Shown: positions 24,001-34,910 of the stretch, piece by piece
Numbering within the stretch: position 1 is the first letter of the stretch
How the letters are laid out: each line of letters begins with the position of its first letter
Assembly: GCA_910595825.1 (NCBI GenBank)
Contig: OU343160.1
Coordinates: 251,441,494-251,505,493, forward strand
Reading direction: 5' to 3'
DNA from: Philhelius pedissequus
Lineage: Eukaryota; Arthropoda; Insecta; Diptera; Syrphidae
DNA: 64,000 nucleotides
Position numbers and translations under genes: made by a program
The notes under the pieces: generated by a model
Databases searched by the model: none
What the model saw: only the letters and a program-made list of their open reading frames with translations
Told to the model about the DNA's origin: nothing

Positions 24001-24170
24001 AGCGGTACGTGCGTCGTCAGCAAACTATAATTTTTTCCTAATATTTATACACTTTTCTTTTAATTTCCAACTTTCAGTAGCTCTTTCCGAGATTAAGAGC
24101 CTCATAAGAACATCTTCACAACCATATTGAGGGCTCACAGCTGTAATGGACTAAAGCATACTTTATTATA
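21081..24170. other. No gene recognised; scattered TTTATTG-type repeat fragments
   Basis: There is no supported coding sequence in about 3 kb. Fragments related to the palindromic repeat at 20476-21080 lie at about 21770-21850 (AATAAACAATTTATC, ATAAATCGTTTGTTAA) and 23160-23365 (GGCAATAAACAGTTTATTAA, CGTTTATAAACCCG). If these are its other end, the whole 20476-23370 segment may be a single old element. I could not show matching termini. Confidence 0.4.
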
Positions 24171-24498
24171 AACGGTGATTTTTTAAGAGCTTGGTTTTTA
24201 AAAATTCAATAAAACACAGAAACTTATAAATAGTGAATGAAATTTTTATTTGGATCGATAAATCAATTTCTGCCATTTACTTTTTAAAAATAATTTCACT
24301 TAAATGTTGCCCGCGGCTACGCTTCAGGTGGTCCATTCTGAAGGTCCAATTTTGGCAAACTTTTTCACACATTTCGGCCGGAATCTCACCAATGACGCGT
24401 TCAATGTTGGCTTCCAAGGCAGCAATCGTGTTTGGCTTGTCCCCATAGACAATAGACTTAACATAGCCGTCAAAAACCAAGTAGCAAAAAAATCACCC
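24171..24498 (-). mobile_element. Mariner-like element, family B, internally deleted copy (328 bp)
   Basis: Both ends match the 939-bp family B copy at 51427-52365: left AACGGTGATTTTTTAAGAGC, right CCAAGTAGCAAAAAAATCAC. TA flanks both sides (24169-24170 and 24499-24500). The left 270 bp encode, on the minus strand, the transposase C-terminus (GYVKSIVYGDKPNTIAALEA to LSEIIFKK). The sequence then jumps directly to the other terminus at about 24470. The deletion junction has essentially no microhomology. Being bounded by both ends, it could still have been moved in trans. Confidence 0.9.
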
Positions 24499-25136
24499 TA
24501 TATTTCACAATTTCTTGAATAATTTTTTTAATTAAGCTCAGGTTTTTCTGACTTACTATTACACTACAGCTGCGAGCCCTCCATATGAGTATAAATCACA
24601 TAAAAAGTCTCGGGCGTAGGGAAGTTGTCTGCGGCTTAATATTACATCTATCGTTATTACATACGGAATTGATGTCGTGGTTTTCAAAATCAGCCACTGA
24701 AAAAAATAGGAAAATATTTATATGCATAAGTATGTATGCTCATAAGTCTTTCAACACACCAAATAAAAACAAAAATCCAAAACAAGCTAGTACCACAGTA
24801 ATTTATTGCTTAAAAATCATTTTATATCCAAATCAGCCTTCTTAATGTCACATTTCTTTTCCAAAATTACAATTCAAAATTAGGACTTCCAAGACCGTCG
24901 TCGTTTTAATACAAAACAAAGTTTGGTTAAACCAAGATTTAATTGTAATCATTTTAGCTTTATTCTGCTTTTCTTGAACATTAGAGAAGTACAGTAGATG
25001 ATGGATACCGTTTATAAGACACACATTGTAACACCTAACTGTATGTAGTAAAATTCAAATGCATCTCATAAGAAAAACACTGATATAAGATATATAATCG
25101 TTGAATGTTTTAACTCCATTATAATGTATCTGTATA
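24499..25136. other. No gene recognised
   Basis: AT-rich spacer between a mariner remnant and the Tc1 element. Nothing supported. Confidence 0.4.
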
Positions 25137-26483
25137 CAATGGTTGGAAAAAGTATTTTGACAAAACTAATTTCCTTGTTTTATTGCTTGTTTTAAAGAGC
25201 TGAGAGATATAACGGAACTCGTGTGATGCTTGAAAAAAATATCTAAGCGATTGTAACTGTAAATCACAAAATATTTTATTTTTCCTTACGCATTCGTTCT
25301 TAATCATTTTCAATTTATGGAGTGAGTTGAAATTAACTGGAAAAAAGTATTTTGACATCATATCCTTTTTAGTTCATTTCGTTTCGTGCGTGCGATCAAA
25401 GTTAAAATTTGTTAAAATTAAGCACATTTAAATACAGAAATTTTATTATATTAAATTTTTTTCTTCAATTTAATTGATTATAATGGCGAAAACGGCGGAA
25501 ATACGCGAAGTTTTACGAAATGAGATGGTGATCAAGTATGATGCCGGTATTTCGGTTGAATCCTTAAGTAAACTATACAAAGTGCCTCGTCAAACCGTGT
25601 ATTACCAAATATATAAACAAAAAAAAACACAAATCAACGCGAAACTTACCACGTTCAGGACGCCCACGCAAGATAACCAAAAGAGAAGGCCGTATAATCC
25701 TCGGAAAATTTAAAGAAAACGTGCTAAAAACGCCAAAATCTGCAGCAATGGAAATGAAAAATCAGTATGATATTGAAATTTGTGTAAAAACTGTAAGAAA
25801 TCGTTTAAAAGAGGCTGACTTTGCCACTTACATAGCCAGAATAATACCACAAATATCACATAAAAACAGACTTAAAAGTTTGGAACTCGCCAAACAATTT
25901 TTACATAAGCCTTCATCATTTTGGGAAAAAATATTGTGGACTGATGAAATCTCATTTCAGTACCATGCCTCAAAAAAGAAAACTTTCTGCAGAATTCCTA
26001 AAAAAGTGGCACCTGTTTGTGAACGAGTGCCACATGGTGGAGGCCCGTAATGTTCTGGGGATGTGTTTGTTTTAACGGCACCGGAGACTTGGTACCGATT
26101 GAAGGAACGATGAACAAGGATAAATATTTGGATATTTTAAACAACCACGCCTTTAGTTCAGGTGACAAATTAATTGGACAGTCATTTATCTTGCAACATG
26201 ATAACGCACCTTTTCACAAAGGAAAACTGATAACCAATTTTCTGAAGGAAGTGGATGTAAATATATTAGATTGGCCACCTCAGAGCCCTGATCTAAATGT
26301 AATAGAGAATGTGTGGGCGTATATAAAACGAAAGAGAAGTCCATGTTTGACAAAAACGCGCGAAGAGACAATTGCTTAGGTCGAAGGCCTGTGGAAAGAA
26401 GTTTCTATGCAAACTCTGCAAAAATCCGTACCCGGCCGGTTACAAAAAGTCATCAACGGTAACGGAAATTTCACTTTCTATTA
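25137..26483 (+). mobile_element. Tc1-like element with direct repeats in its left arm
   Basis: The left end is probably at 25137 just after a TA, reading CAATGGTTGGAAAAAGTATT. A second copy of GGAAAAAAGTATTTTGACA lies about 195 bp inward (25338). This is the repeated binding-site arrangement known as IR/DR in several Tc1-family transposons. The gene starts at 25483. I could not find the matching inverted right end downstream of 26483, so the 3' terminus is missing, diverged or further away; the end given is the end of coding similarity. Confidence 0.75.
25483..26483 (+). pseudogene. Tc1-family transposase (DD34E), broken
   Basis: The N-terminal helix-turn-helix (MAKTAEIREVLRNEMVIKYD, then LSKLYKVPRQTVYYQIY) precedes a GRPRKITKREGR AT-hook-like motif. 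Catalytic blocks are WTDEISF (first Asp), FILQHDNAPFHKG (second Asp) and DWPPQSPDLNVIENVWA (Glu, 34 residues after the second Asp). The frame is broken by a shift at the A9 tract near 25618, a 1-bp loss near 26047 in the GGG-x-VMFWGC block, and a TAG at 26377. The total of about 333 codons is near normal for Tc1. It is a cut-and-paste nuclease that would act on the terminal repeats, now dead. Confidence 0.92.
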
Positions 26484-28442
26484 AATTTTGCTTAAATTGT
26501 TGTATAAATTTACTGTCACGTCATTTTTTTTATTAATAATGTTTCGTAAAAATATTTTAATTTGATTATTTAATAATTGTATTGGAAGCTTAAATCCTTT
26601 TTATTAACACGAAGAGTTAGAATTAATGCGTCAAGTGACTATTATCACATGGTTTCAAATTTTGTTGATATGCAATTACTTTCCTCAGAATCATAATCTT
26701 TTTTTAAAGGAAATTAGGTCAATTTTAATGTAAAAATCTCAAACTAGCGGAACAAATTTTTATTTCTTGCTATTTTTGGCTGCAACGAGTTATTTTTTTA
26801 ATGAACATTTTCAATTTGGTGTGGTATTGTCTTTAAATAAAAATTAAATATATTTTTGAAAAGTTGTCTGCTTTCATTAATGTAGGGTTTCCTTAATTAA
26901 ATATTATTTGATTCTACATTTACAATTTAAACACAATTCGCGTCATCTTAAAAGGATTTTATTAATAAATCTTGTTTCAGTCAAATGTATAAAAGTGACT
27001 AACTTTTGCAAATATTTAAATTTTTTACTTGTGACTAAAAATTTGAAAATAAATAACTTTCTAGATACCTACTCATGTTCAATATTTGAATTCAAATTAC
27101 ATTATTTTTTTTTAAATTGCTGTGTTTCAACAAAGCTAATCGAACCGACTTATGACTTTTGATATATGTATGCAGATAATATATGCATATTTCCATTGCA
27201 AATAAGTATTTGCTTTTTGCATTTTTTAAACCATCTATAAATTTGTCATATTTTTCCAACAACACATTTATGAAATCACCCATCATTCTTAATTTTTGTT
27301 TTGCTTACAAATTTTCATTTTCATCCTTTGAAATAAACTGCAGTATAATTCCAAATCATATTGGGTGTACAAATAAAGTACACTCGTTGAGTAGTTGTAA
27401 GTTAGTAGTTTCATTTTCTCTTAACATATAATTTTCTTATCACTAAAACCTTATTCAAAATTCTACATGTTGCATTCATAGATAAATGATGAACAGTCCG
27501 GACTATTTCCGACCGTCTTAAATATAAAGAAAACATAACACAAAAATGCTATTAATAGACAACACACTTGAGATTATATTCTCCCTCATCCTTATAAAGA
27601 TAAGGAGGAGAAGATTATGCTCATAAAGCAGAGTGTCGATGCCTTATTACTTGTTGCATTCTTTTGTTATTTTATAGTTTTTGAACCGGAAGATAACAAA
27701 ACATTTGTGTTCAAATAACGTGTTTGAACATTGGGATAAATGTTAAAACTTTAAGGAGATCCAAGTTAATAGTTTCAGGTTAAATCAATTGCAGAAAAGG
27801 CCTGAATATAATCTTAATAATAACCCATATTAGAAGCAGAATGGTTCTAATAATTTTTCACTTTTATAAAAATTAATATTTATTCGCCAATAAAAATAGT
27901 TTGTTTTTATATAATATGTAATTTGTATGTACTACAAATTACAAAGAACAATAGGCCACTCTGTTTCTCAAAGTATCATTTAATGATAAGGCTGACTAAA
28001 GATTCTTTCACAAATTTACAGATTTTATCTATTAGAAACGGCGGCGGCGGCTGTTGATGGTATATACATACAAACATTTGTGGAACAACAGTCAAGAGCA
28101 AAATTAAATTAAAACGTAAGTTTTCAATTTTTTCAACAGCAAAAGAGTTTGAATCATGTTGAACAATAATTCTTTAAAATTCGTTTGGAAAAGTGTTTCA
28201 ATTTACGTGAATTTGTTCTTTATTTCTTTTCTTACTTTTAGCTAAATTGGTGTCAACATATTACCATGCGAAGTGTCTATAATTACATCGAGAAGCTTAT
28301 AGTGCGTTAAACTTAATTACCTAGTACTTACACATTTACAACATAAATATTGGATATTAAATTTATATAATTAAATACTATCACTAAAATATTTTATGTT
28401 AAAGTAAGAGCTAGCCGATAAGAATAGACTAATTTAGCGATA
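26484..28442. other. No gene recognised
   Basis: About 2 kb of AT-rich DNA. Open frames at 26908-27431 are Phe/Asn/Lys-rich with no motif. A run of GGC triplets at about 28040 is too short to interpret. Confidence 0.4.
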
Positions 28443-28640
28443 ATGATTTGCTTTGTCTGTAAGGAAAAGATTGCCTCTGTAAAGATGTTTATAGACCACC
28501 TAAGAATGGTGCACGATCTGAGCACCTATAGTAAATTTAGGTGCAGGGAACATAAGTGCTCACAAGAATTTTAAAATTTAGGTAGCTATAAGAAACATAT
28601 AACTAAGAAACATTTCGAGATTTCTGCACCCAATTTCAGT
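28443..28640 (+). pseudogene. Zinc-finger start of a CACTA-like transposon gene (outer layer of the nest)
   Basis: From an ATG the frame reads ICFVCKEKIASVKMFIDHLR, then VHDLSTYSKFRC and HKCSQEF, a stop, and then GSYKKHITKKHF. C-x2-C...H-x4-H and a following C...C...H...H pair make two C2H2-type fingers. In my recollection, large uncharacterised arthropod proteins linked to CACTA-type transposons start with such fingers and continue into the kind of sequence found at 48050-50640. I infer that the two parts were once one gene, now separated by the LINE insertion. One stop at about 28570 breaks it. Confidence 0.55.
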
Positions 28641-28855
28641 AGATTTTTAGATTAGATTATTGATTTTTATTCAGTACAATAATATAATTTGCATAATACA
28701 TATCTTACTAAAATCATTTGGAAATGGCTTTTGCCGTCTGCCAGATTGACAATTCTTTTATACTTTAACAAATAAAATGTTTCTTTAATTTTTCAAACTA
28801 ACAAGTTTTATATATCATTTCCTCTTACACAACAATAATGAATAACGAATCAGCA
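28641..28855. other. Junction zone between CACTA-like relic and LINE 3' end
   Basis: AT-rich, with no clear poly(A/T) tail and no target duplication that would fix the 3' end of the minus-strand LINE. It may contain the LINE 3' UTR. Confidence 0.4.
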
Positions 28856-30112
28856 TCAAGAAAGTTCTTGAATTATACGGTTGCGGTACCTTAACGCGAT
28901 TTTACAAAATTGGAACAGGCTCGATACATTCATCTCATTTAGGTGGAATATAACTTCATCAGCAGTTAGGAAATCTTTCCCGAAAACACATCTTCTCGTT
29001 TCCCTTAAAGTTGGACACTTTCGTAAGAAATGCATCACATCTTCTCTCTCCATCGTGTTGCATAAACTGCAAATCACTGGAAGGGCAGCTCTGTGTGGTA
29101 TATATTTTAGATTGAGGATCTCACCGCGCAGTCTAATCATCATGGATATTTCATCGATGATAAGTTCATCACGGAAGTAGTTCGCATGTGCTAAATTATG
29201 GCTCAAGTGGCAATAAATCGTTCGATACAAGGAGTTCGAAGCCTCTTCTATGTACACAGTTCTAATTTTTTCATCCACCTTAGCAATTAGTTGGTAATGT
29301 CGGTTTTTAATTTCTTGATATCTACAACGTTACAGTTCAGATCCATTCCGCAATCTAATGCCAAATCAAGCCATTTTCATACCATCCGCTTTTTACATTT
29401 AGTGCTTTGAGGGCCGCTTTTTTGCCAAACGATTGTCTCCTAAACTCAAGATCCTAGTGATGCAATCCACCTGCATCTTCAATGTTTTAATAAAGAGTGG
29501 TGAAAGTCCTGTTTCAAGCATTATTAAATAGTTTGGTGTATTCGCGAGTAAATGGAATGATATTTTGATATAAAATCGGAGTAACTTTTCCACTGTCTCG
29601 TATCTCTTACTTCCCCAAGTTTGCGCATCGTAAAACATAATGGATTCCGCTACCGATTCAAATATTTTAAAATAGCAACTCTGAGCTATAGATTTGTTGT
29701 TGAAACAGCTCTTTCAAGTAAGATTTATAGCCATTTTTGCCTTGTTCAATTTTTCATTTAGGTGTTTTTCCATACTTAAATTCTTCGCAATGAGTACGCC
29801 TAGGTATTTTAACTCCTTGACAACCTCAATCAGCTGCCCATTGTATTTCCATTTTTCGTTCAAGCAGACCTTGCCCCCGCCTTTTTTAAAAATCATTTCT
29901 TTGGACTTTTCTAAATTGACAATTAATCCCCAACGTATCCAGTATTCATGAAGGCGATTAATCATTAATTGAAGTGACTCTGGAGAGTATGCAAACATCA
30001 CAACATCGTCAGCATACAACAGTGCTTTTATGATCGTCCCAATACCAGCAGGTAACCATTCGATCTAATCTTCTATGAAAAGCGCAAGAAGAAGCGGTCT
30101 GAGTGAACATCC
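28856..30112 (-). pseudogene. LINE ORF2, 3' half (RT box, thumb, cysteine-histidine tail)
   Basis: The minus strand begins at the LTR-element junction (30112). After the RQGC block (shared with the other flank) come LFIED and a stop (a Trp codon turned TAG), then LLYADDVVMFAYS (about 30025-29985, catalytic Asp pair), LIVNLEKSKEMIF and ELKYLGVLI. A second frame, 29638-29399, follows (AQTWGSKRYETVEKLLRFYI). The last, 29278-28856, ends with C-x2-C-x8-H-x4-C (CSLCNTMEREDVMHFLRKCP), a zinc-knuckle-like C-terminus. At least two frameshifts and one nonsense codon. The 5' half is at 44936-46791. Confidence 0.9.
30109..30112. repeat. Target-site duplication ATCC (left)
   Basis: ATCC immediately precedes the LTR's TGTAGC start. 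The same four bases follow the right LTR at 44936-44939. Keeping one copy rejoins the LINE reading frame through the RQGC motif. Confidence 0.95.
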
Positions 30113-30249
30113 TGTAGCGGCCACCTAAATACAAAAACGAGAGGAATCAGTGCTGCGAGTGGAATGAAAATGAGAAAGTTTTTAGTACCTTAAGTGAGAA
30201 TGTTTTCTTGTATCATGACGTAGGCTAGAATCCGTCCCAATGTCTTTGA

Positions 30250-31112
30250 TCATAGCAAAGTCATAGGGAGGTGTCTGTGTATAGGGGCCACTGCAAAAGG
30301 GGGCTCCATTTGAGACCAATTAGGTAATTCTGCGGTTGGTGCGCTGCTCCTTATGAATGTGACAACTCCTGTGAGAGTCCAATGGCAGACTCTATTGAAA
30401 TATTGACAGATGCGATTGACTTTCTCGATAACTGATTGTCCGCGGCATTGGAAAACTCTGTTAAGGTTTAGGCCCGGGAAAGCGCTGTACTCCGATTTGC
30501 GTTTGGTTGCATTCCTTCGGGAGGCATACACAAAGAAGGCGTACACAAGGAAGGCGTTTGCAAGCAAACATGTTACTTGAAGTTGAGTAAGCGACAATGA
30601 CCTATTGTCTCCTTGGTATAGCAATGTATTCCACATGGAACAATGGAAGGCAGTCGTTACGCTAGACGAATAACCTTGGGAAACATGTGATCAAAGAAGC
30701 CTTTTGATTCCGATTCGTCAAGCTGCTCGACGAATAGTTCATACAATGAACGGTAGTTCCATAGGTCACTGTATTTTGAGTTATATGACGGAATAGCATC
30801 AATAAGTTCTTTACTGGGTTTGCTTGGACGAAGCAGATCTTGCTCTACCATCTTCCAGCGGCGTTCGATTGTTACATTGTCACCATCTCTAACAATTGGA
30901 TATTGACTTTTGGTAGGACATGGTAAGCGGACATGATTTGCATCCCATTTGTGGACATGGAGCTTCGGTGGCATCGTAACGAGTTGGGAAGCGATACAAA
31001 ACTGAATGCTGGTTCGAAATCCGAACTGGTGGTACACGCTCCAGTTCAAATTCGCTGAGAGGTCGATGTATTTCTTCCATGGAACGGCCTCTCCATGAAA
31101 CATTGTCATCAA
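30250..31112 (-). pseudogene. PARG-like antisense ORF in the 5' LTR, frameshifted
   Basis: It is the same sequence as the 291-codon ORF in the 3' LTR but lacks one G near 30626 (CAATGTATT against CAATGGTATT). This splits it into frames 31112-30657 and 30636-30250. The break falls in the LPSIVPCGIPLL region. Because the two LTRs are made identical at insertion and the 3' copy is the one that aligns with PARG, the deletion occurred here after insertion or is a sequencing error. Like the other copy, it lacks the catalytic macrodomain part. Confidence 0.85.
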
Positions 31113-31745
31113 TGGAAAAGTCTATTTTTTTTTATTTTAAGCAAAATTACTGAAAGGGAAAATTAGCCGCGTGGCCGTATCTAGCAAGCGAATATTTACA
31201 AAATCCTTGTTTTTGTGAAAGTTTGGAAACGTCTCGCTCGTGTGTGATATAGTTGCTCTCTTTTTATAAGATAAAAGAAACATGGCTGCAGAAAGAATGA
31301 ATTTTGGATTTTCAGTGCTAGATGTCGCTAAACAGAGTACTAAATTCTATTAGGTTTACACACACACTTATTACACCTATAATTGTCGGGATGAGGGGGG
31401 TACTTATTTTAAATATGTGTGGCGGTTATTTTTAATTGGTCGTTAGAATCAAACGATTTATCCGTTGATCGGTCTTCTAAAACGGAATGTACTTTGATAT
31501 GTTGATTATTTTTTTTTTCATGAGAGGAGAGTTAGTTAAACTGCCGAGCAAAGCAGACTAAACGAGACAATTTAAGTTTCCAGTTAGAAAATTTAATAAG
31601 AAAAGATATAAAGAAATTCTATTTTTGTTACATTAGTTTAAATAATAAAAGTGCGATAAAGTAAATAACTTTTGGATTAAAAAAAAAAAAGGAAACAAAA
31701 AAAAAATCAAAATAAGGGGGTTCCTCCGTACTCGCAAGATATAAC

Positions 31746-32045
31746 TTGAGATTTATCAGACACAATAATTTGGATAGCGGTACAGTTTTGGCGATCGGGG
31801 ACTATCGATGGTATTTAGTAGTCCTGATCGCCCACCCCCTTTTTGCCCTACCTTCCGACATTGGTGAAGTTGATTATTCAAAATTAGGGTGCGAACATCC
31901 ACTACGAGTATATCGGTTCGAGGCCAGAATCCGGTTTCTCGATATCAAGTTATATGCAGCACTTCTTCATCTAACGAATTACGCCATGAAAGCATATAAG
32001 GTGTATTTCACCGGAGGGTATAAATTGCCGAATTTAAATATATAA
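31746..32045 (+). CDS. Hypothetical 99-codon LTR ORF (5' copy)
   Basis: An open frame on the element's sense strand that appears unchanged in the 3' LTR (43640-43939). It contains LVVLIAHPLFALPSDIGEVD and LYAALLHLTNYAMKAYKVYF. I recognise no family. It does not begin with a clear ATG context. Conservation between LTRs is uninformative because they are recent copies of one template. It could be chance. Confidence 0.2.
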   Translation: MRFIRHNNLDSGTVLAIGDYRWYLVVLIAHPLFALPSDIGEVDYSKLGCEHPLRVYRFEARIRFLDIKLYAALLHLTNYAMKAYKVYFTGGYKLPNLNI

Positions 32046-33063
32046 TTTTTTTTTATTATGGTGCAAAATATAATAATTTGTTATTTTCCTTTGTTGATTA
32101 TTAATTTGAATTAATTTTTTTTTTGTATATTAGATATAGTCTATCATTGTCATTGGATACGTTAATTCCGTTTCCGTTGATACCCGATTTTTTTTGTTAT
32201 TCATTTCGGCCCAGCGCATCCCACTATCATTGAGCTCAATATAGGTAGGCGAAGCTGATAGAGTCGGTCGATTTCCAATTTAAAGGTGCATTAGCGCCTG
32301 CGCAAATAGATCGGAAGCGGGGTAAATTATCCTTCACATGAATAACGAATATCAAAAAAAAAAAAAAAAATATCATTAAAATTGTATTCTAATAAGTATA
32401 AACCTAGTTAATTTTTTTTATTGGTATCACCTACATACACTTTTTTTTTGCCGAAGGTCACCTCGCTTAAACTTAAGCGATATTATGAGTAGTCAAATAC
32501 CTAAATCTTTGTTGGTTTCTTTATTTTTTATATTATAATTTGTGAAGATACTTATGAATAAAAAAATACGGAATTGTGAATTTGCACCATCAATGAGGAA
32601 ACTATATGTTTTTTTTTTTTGATCAAGCACATAGCTTGATGGCTTTGTAAGTTTCTTTCTTTCAGGGGGTGCGGATGACACTATGAGACGGTGGATGAGC
32701 TGAATGGCGGAGGAAGTCAATGCTAAGGTAAAAGTATTCGAAACCAAAATATTATAAATGGGGGGGTCACTCATCGGCCGACGACTTCTAAGGTAGGGTG
32801 GGACAGGCCAGGCCGAACTAGACCACGGCGCCCTCTGGTGGTAACGTCCGTCCGATTCATTTTCCCGGTTCTTGTAACCATTCGTGATTTTTCTTTTGGC
32901 ATGTTTTATGCTTTATGTGATAGGTTGAATTTTTGAGTTAGTGGACAAGATCCCTCACCGCTTCCGGCGAGATAGAGCCGAGCAAATGCAAGCATGCCAG
33001 TCCGCTTTCGCAAAATGCAAACAGAATATTAACTCTTCTTCAGATCATCTACCCTATTACAAA

Positions 33064-33079
33064 TGGCGCCCAACGTTGG
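33064..33079 (+). promoter_or_regulatory. Primer-binding site (lysine tRNA type)
   Basis: TGGCGCCCAACGTTGG starts two bases after the 5' LTR. It resembles the lysine tRNA complement found in the 8.2-kb element of this window, differing after CAACGT. It would anneal to the tRNA 3' end and prime minus-strand DNA synthesis. Its position confirms the LTR boundary and the plus orientation. Confidence 0.9.
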
Positions 33080-33825
33080 TCTTTGTTTTTGTCCTTTCTT
33101 TCAATTGTTCCCGTCATCATTATCGGCAACTCGTATGTCATGACTAGGAAAGTTTTAAACATACCATTCTCATTTGCGACGAGATAACAAGATTATGATG
33201 ACGATTACAATTAAACTATGTTTGTATCGTCAATACCCTTACCTAGTGTTAATATTTTACTTTTCTATCTGCCTTTTTTTCAAATTTTCATCCCACAGTC
33301 CAGTTTTCTTCTATCAACAAGAAGTTGTGACCAGTTAGTTGGCGAGTGTCACAACTGTAGCAAAATTTCTTTCTCTCTATCATTTTCTCTAATACATGTG
33401 TTGTTAATCTGATGGCCTCATGTCTTTCAGCAAAAGTCATAAGCTTGACTGGAAATGCGGAGTCTGTCAGATTGCAACAAAATCTTCGTCCTTAGTACAT
33501 CTTTGTTTATTTATTTATCACCAAGAGGGAAAATTATCAACATTTGTTCGTCCGACAGTCTACAAAAATCATATATATTAACCACCATTTCAGCTCTACG
33601 AATTCGTCAACAAATTTCGCCACCGAATCAGTCACCTGAAGCATCCCCGAAATAATACATGACAACAAAACTAATAAAAGAAAAAAAAAACTACGTTCTT
33701 TTCAAAAACTATATTTTGTGATTTATTGAATTTATCAAAGATCACTTAATTCAAAGATCACTTAATTCTAATAACAACTTCGATTTTTTTTCTCATTCTT
33801 TTGTATCTTTGCTTAAGATTGAGAG

Positions 33826-33876
<51 letters not shown>

Positions 33877-34910
33877 AATCTTCACAAGTTTCTTTGGTTT
33901 TTTCTTAAATCATTTGTTCAAGAACTTTGAAAAACGTTACTTTTAGGAAAACAAATATTTTCTTAAATTCTCTTATTCCTTTTTTTCGTTTATTTTGTCC
34001 TTGAAATTGTTAAAAAAACGATATATCCTCTTTTTTAAAATAAATATCTTTCTTATTTATATAATACGAACACTTAAGTTCAAGGCCAAATAAATTTACA
34101 ATATAATACTGTTTTCCGTTCTTTAAACCTATTTATTATTTTTGTTATTTATTTTTTTTTTGTTGTTTTTGGATAATTATCTTCGGAAACATAAATATCT
34201 TTGTTTTCTATAGGAAACAAATCCTTTTTTATTTTTGCTTTTCGATTATCAGTAAATTAATATAAAACAGAATTACAATTTAAGATTGTTACCTAGTTTT
34301 TTTTTATTAATTTCATTTTGTTAATCTTTCGTTTACAATTATTTTTGTTACATTTTGGTTTGGTTCATTCACGCTACATTTTTTTTATTGTATTTTTTTT
34401 TGTTTTTCATTTTTTTGTTTAATTTTTTTTTGCTTTGTTTATTTATTTATTTATTACATTTAGTTCTTTTGACATTTTTGTTTGTTTTTTTTTATTATTA
34501 CATAATTTTTCGGATAGTTTTCTATTCTTTCGTTTTCATTATTACATAATTTTTTCTTGTCTCAATATACCAAATTTTTTTTATGACTTAATACGATTTC
34601 TTTTGAGTAGATTTTCAGTTTTCGCACATTTTTTTTTGAGTTTCTTATTAATTATTTATTTATTTAAATTAAAAAAAAAAAAAAAAACATCGTTTTTTCG
34701 CCTTTTTCATTTTCATATTTGCATTTGGTAATTTTGTTTTGGTTTACTTATTTATTTAAATTAATACAGTCCTCAAGTCAAAAAGGCTTATAATACATTT
34801 CTCCTTTCTGAGCTAAGTTTTAAAGTTTTTTTTTTGTATTAGTCACACTTTCCACAAATTTTCGAAATTATATCCCTTTTATTGAATTTTGTTGGATAAT
34901 TAACTACCAA
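33080..34910 (+). other. Untranslated leader with a 46-bp poly(A) run and T-rich tract
   Basis: 1.8 kb separate the primer site from gag. It includes an uninterrupted run of 46 A (33830-33875) and a long T-rich region (33880-34900). Frames at 34355-34731 are Phe/Leu-rich by-products of this composition. The leader should hold the packaging signal, which cannot be read directly. Confidence 0.7.

Larger units (their letters stand above)
30113..33061 (+). repeat. 5' LTR (2949 bp)
   Basis: The end points are defined by TG/CA ends, the ATCC duplication and the adjoining primer-binding site. Its first third carries the antisense PARG-like segment. The middle carries a 99-codon plus-strand frame (31746-32045). 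It lacks a 25-bp block present in the 3' LTR near 43476-43500 and has an extra 20-bp stretch near 32655-32675. It should contain promoter and polyadenylation signals for the element, but I cannot assign them with confidence. Confidence 0.96.

Noticed and set aside
34355..34731. Phe/Leu-rich ORFs that look like membrane proteins
   Set aside because: They lie in a T-rich leader of the LTR element; composition alone explains them.
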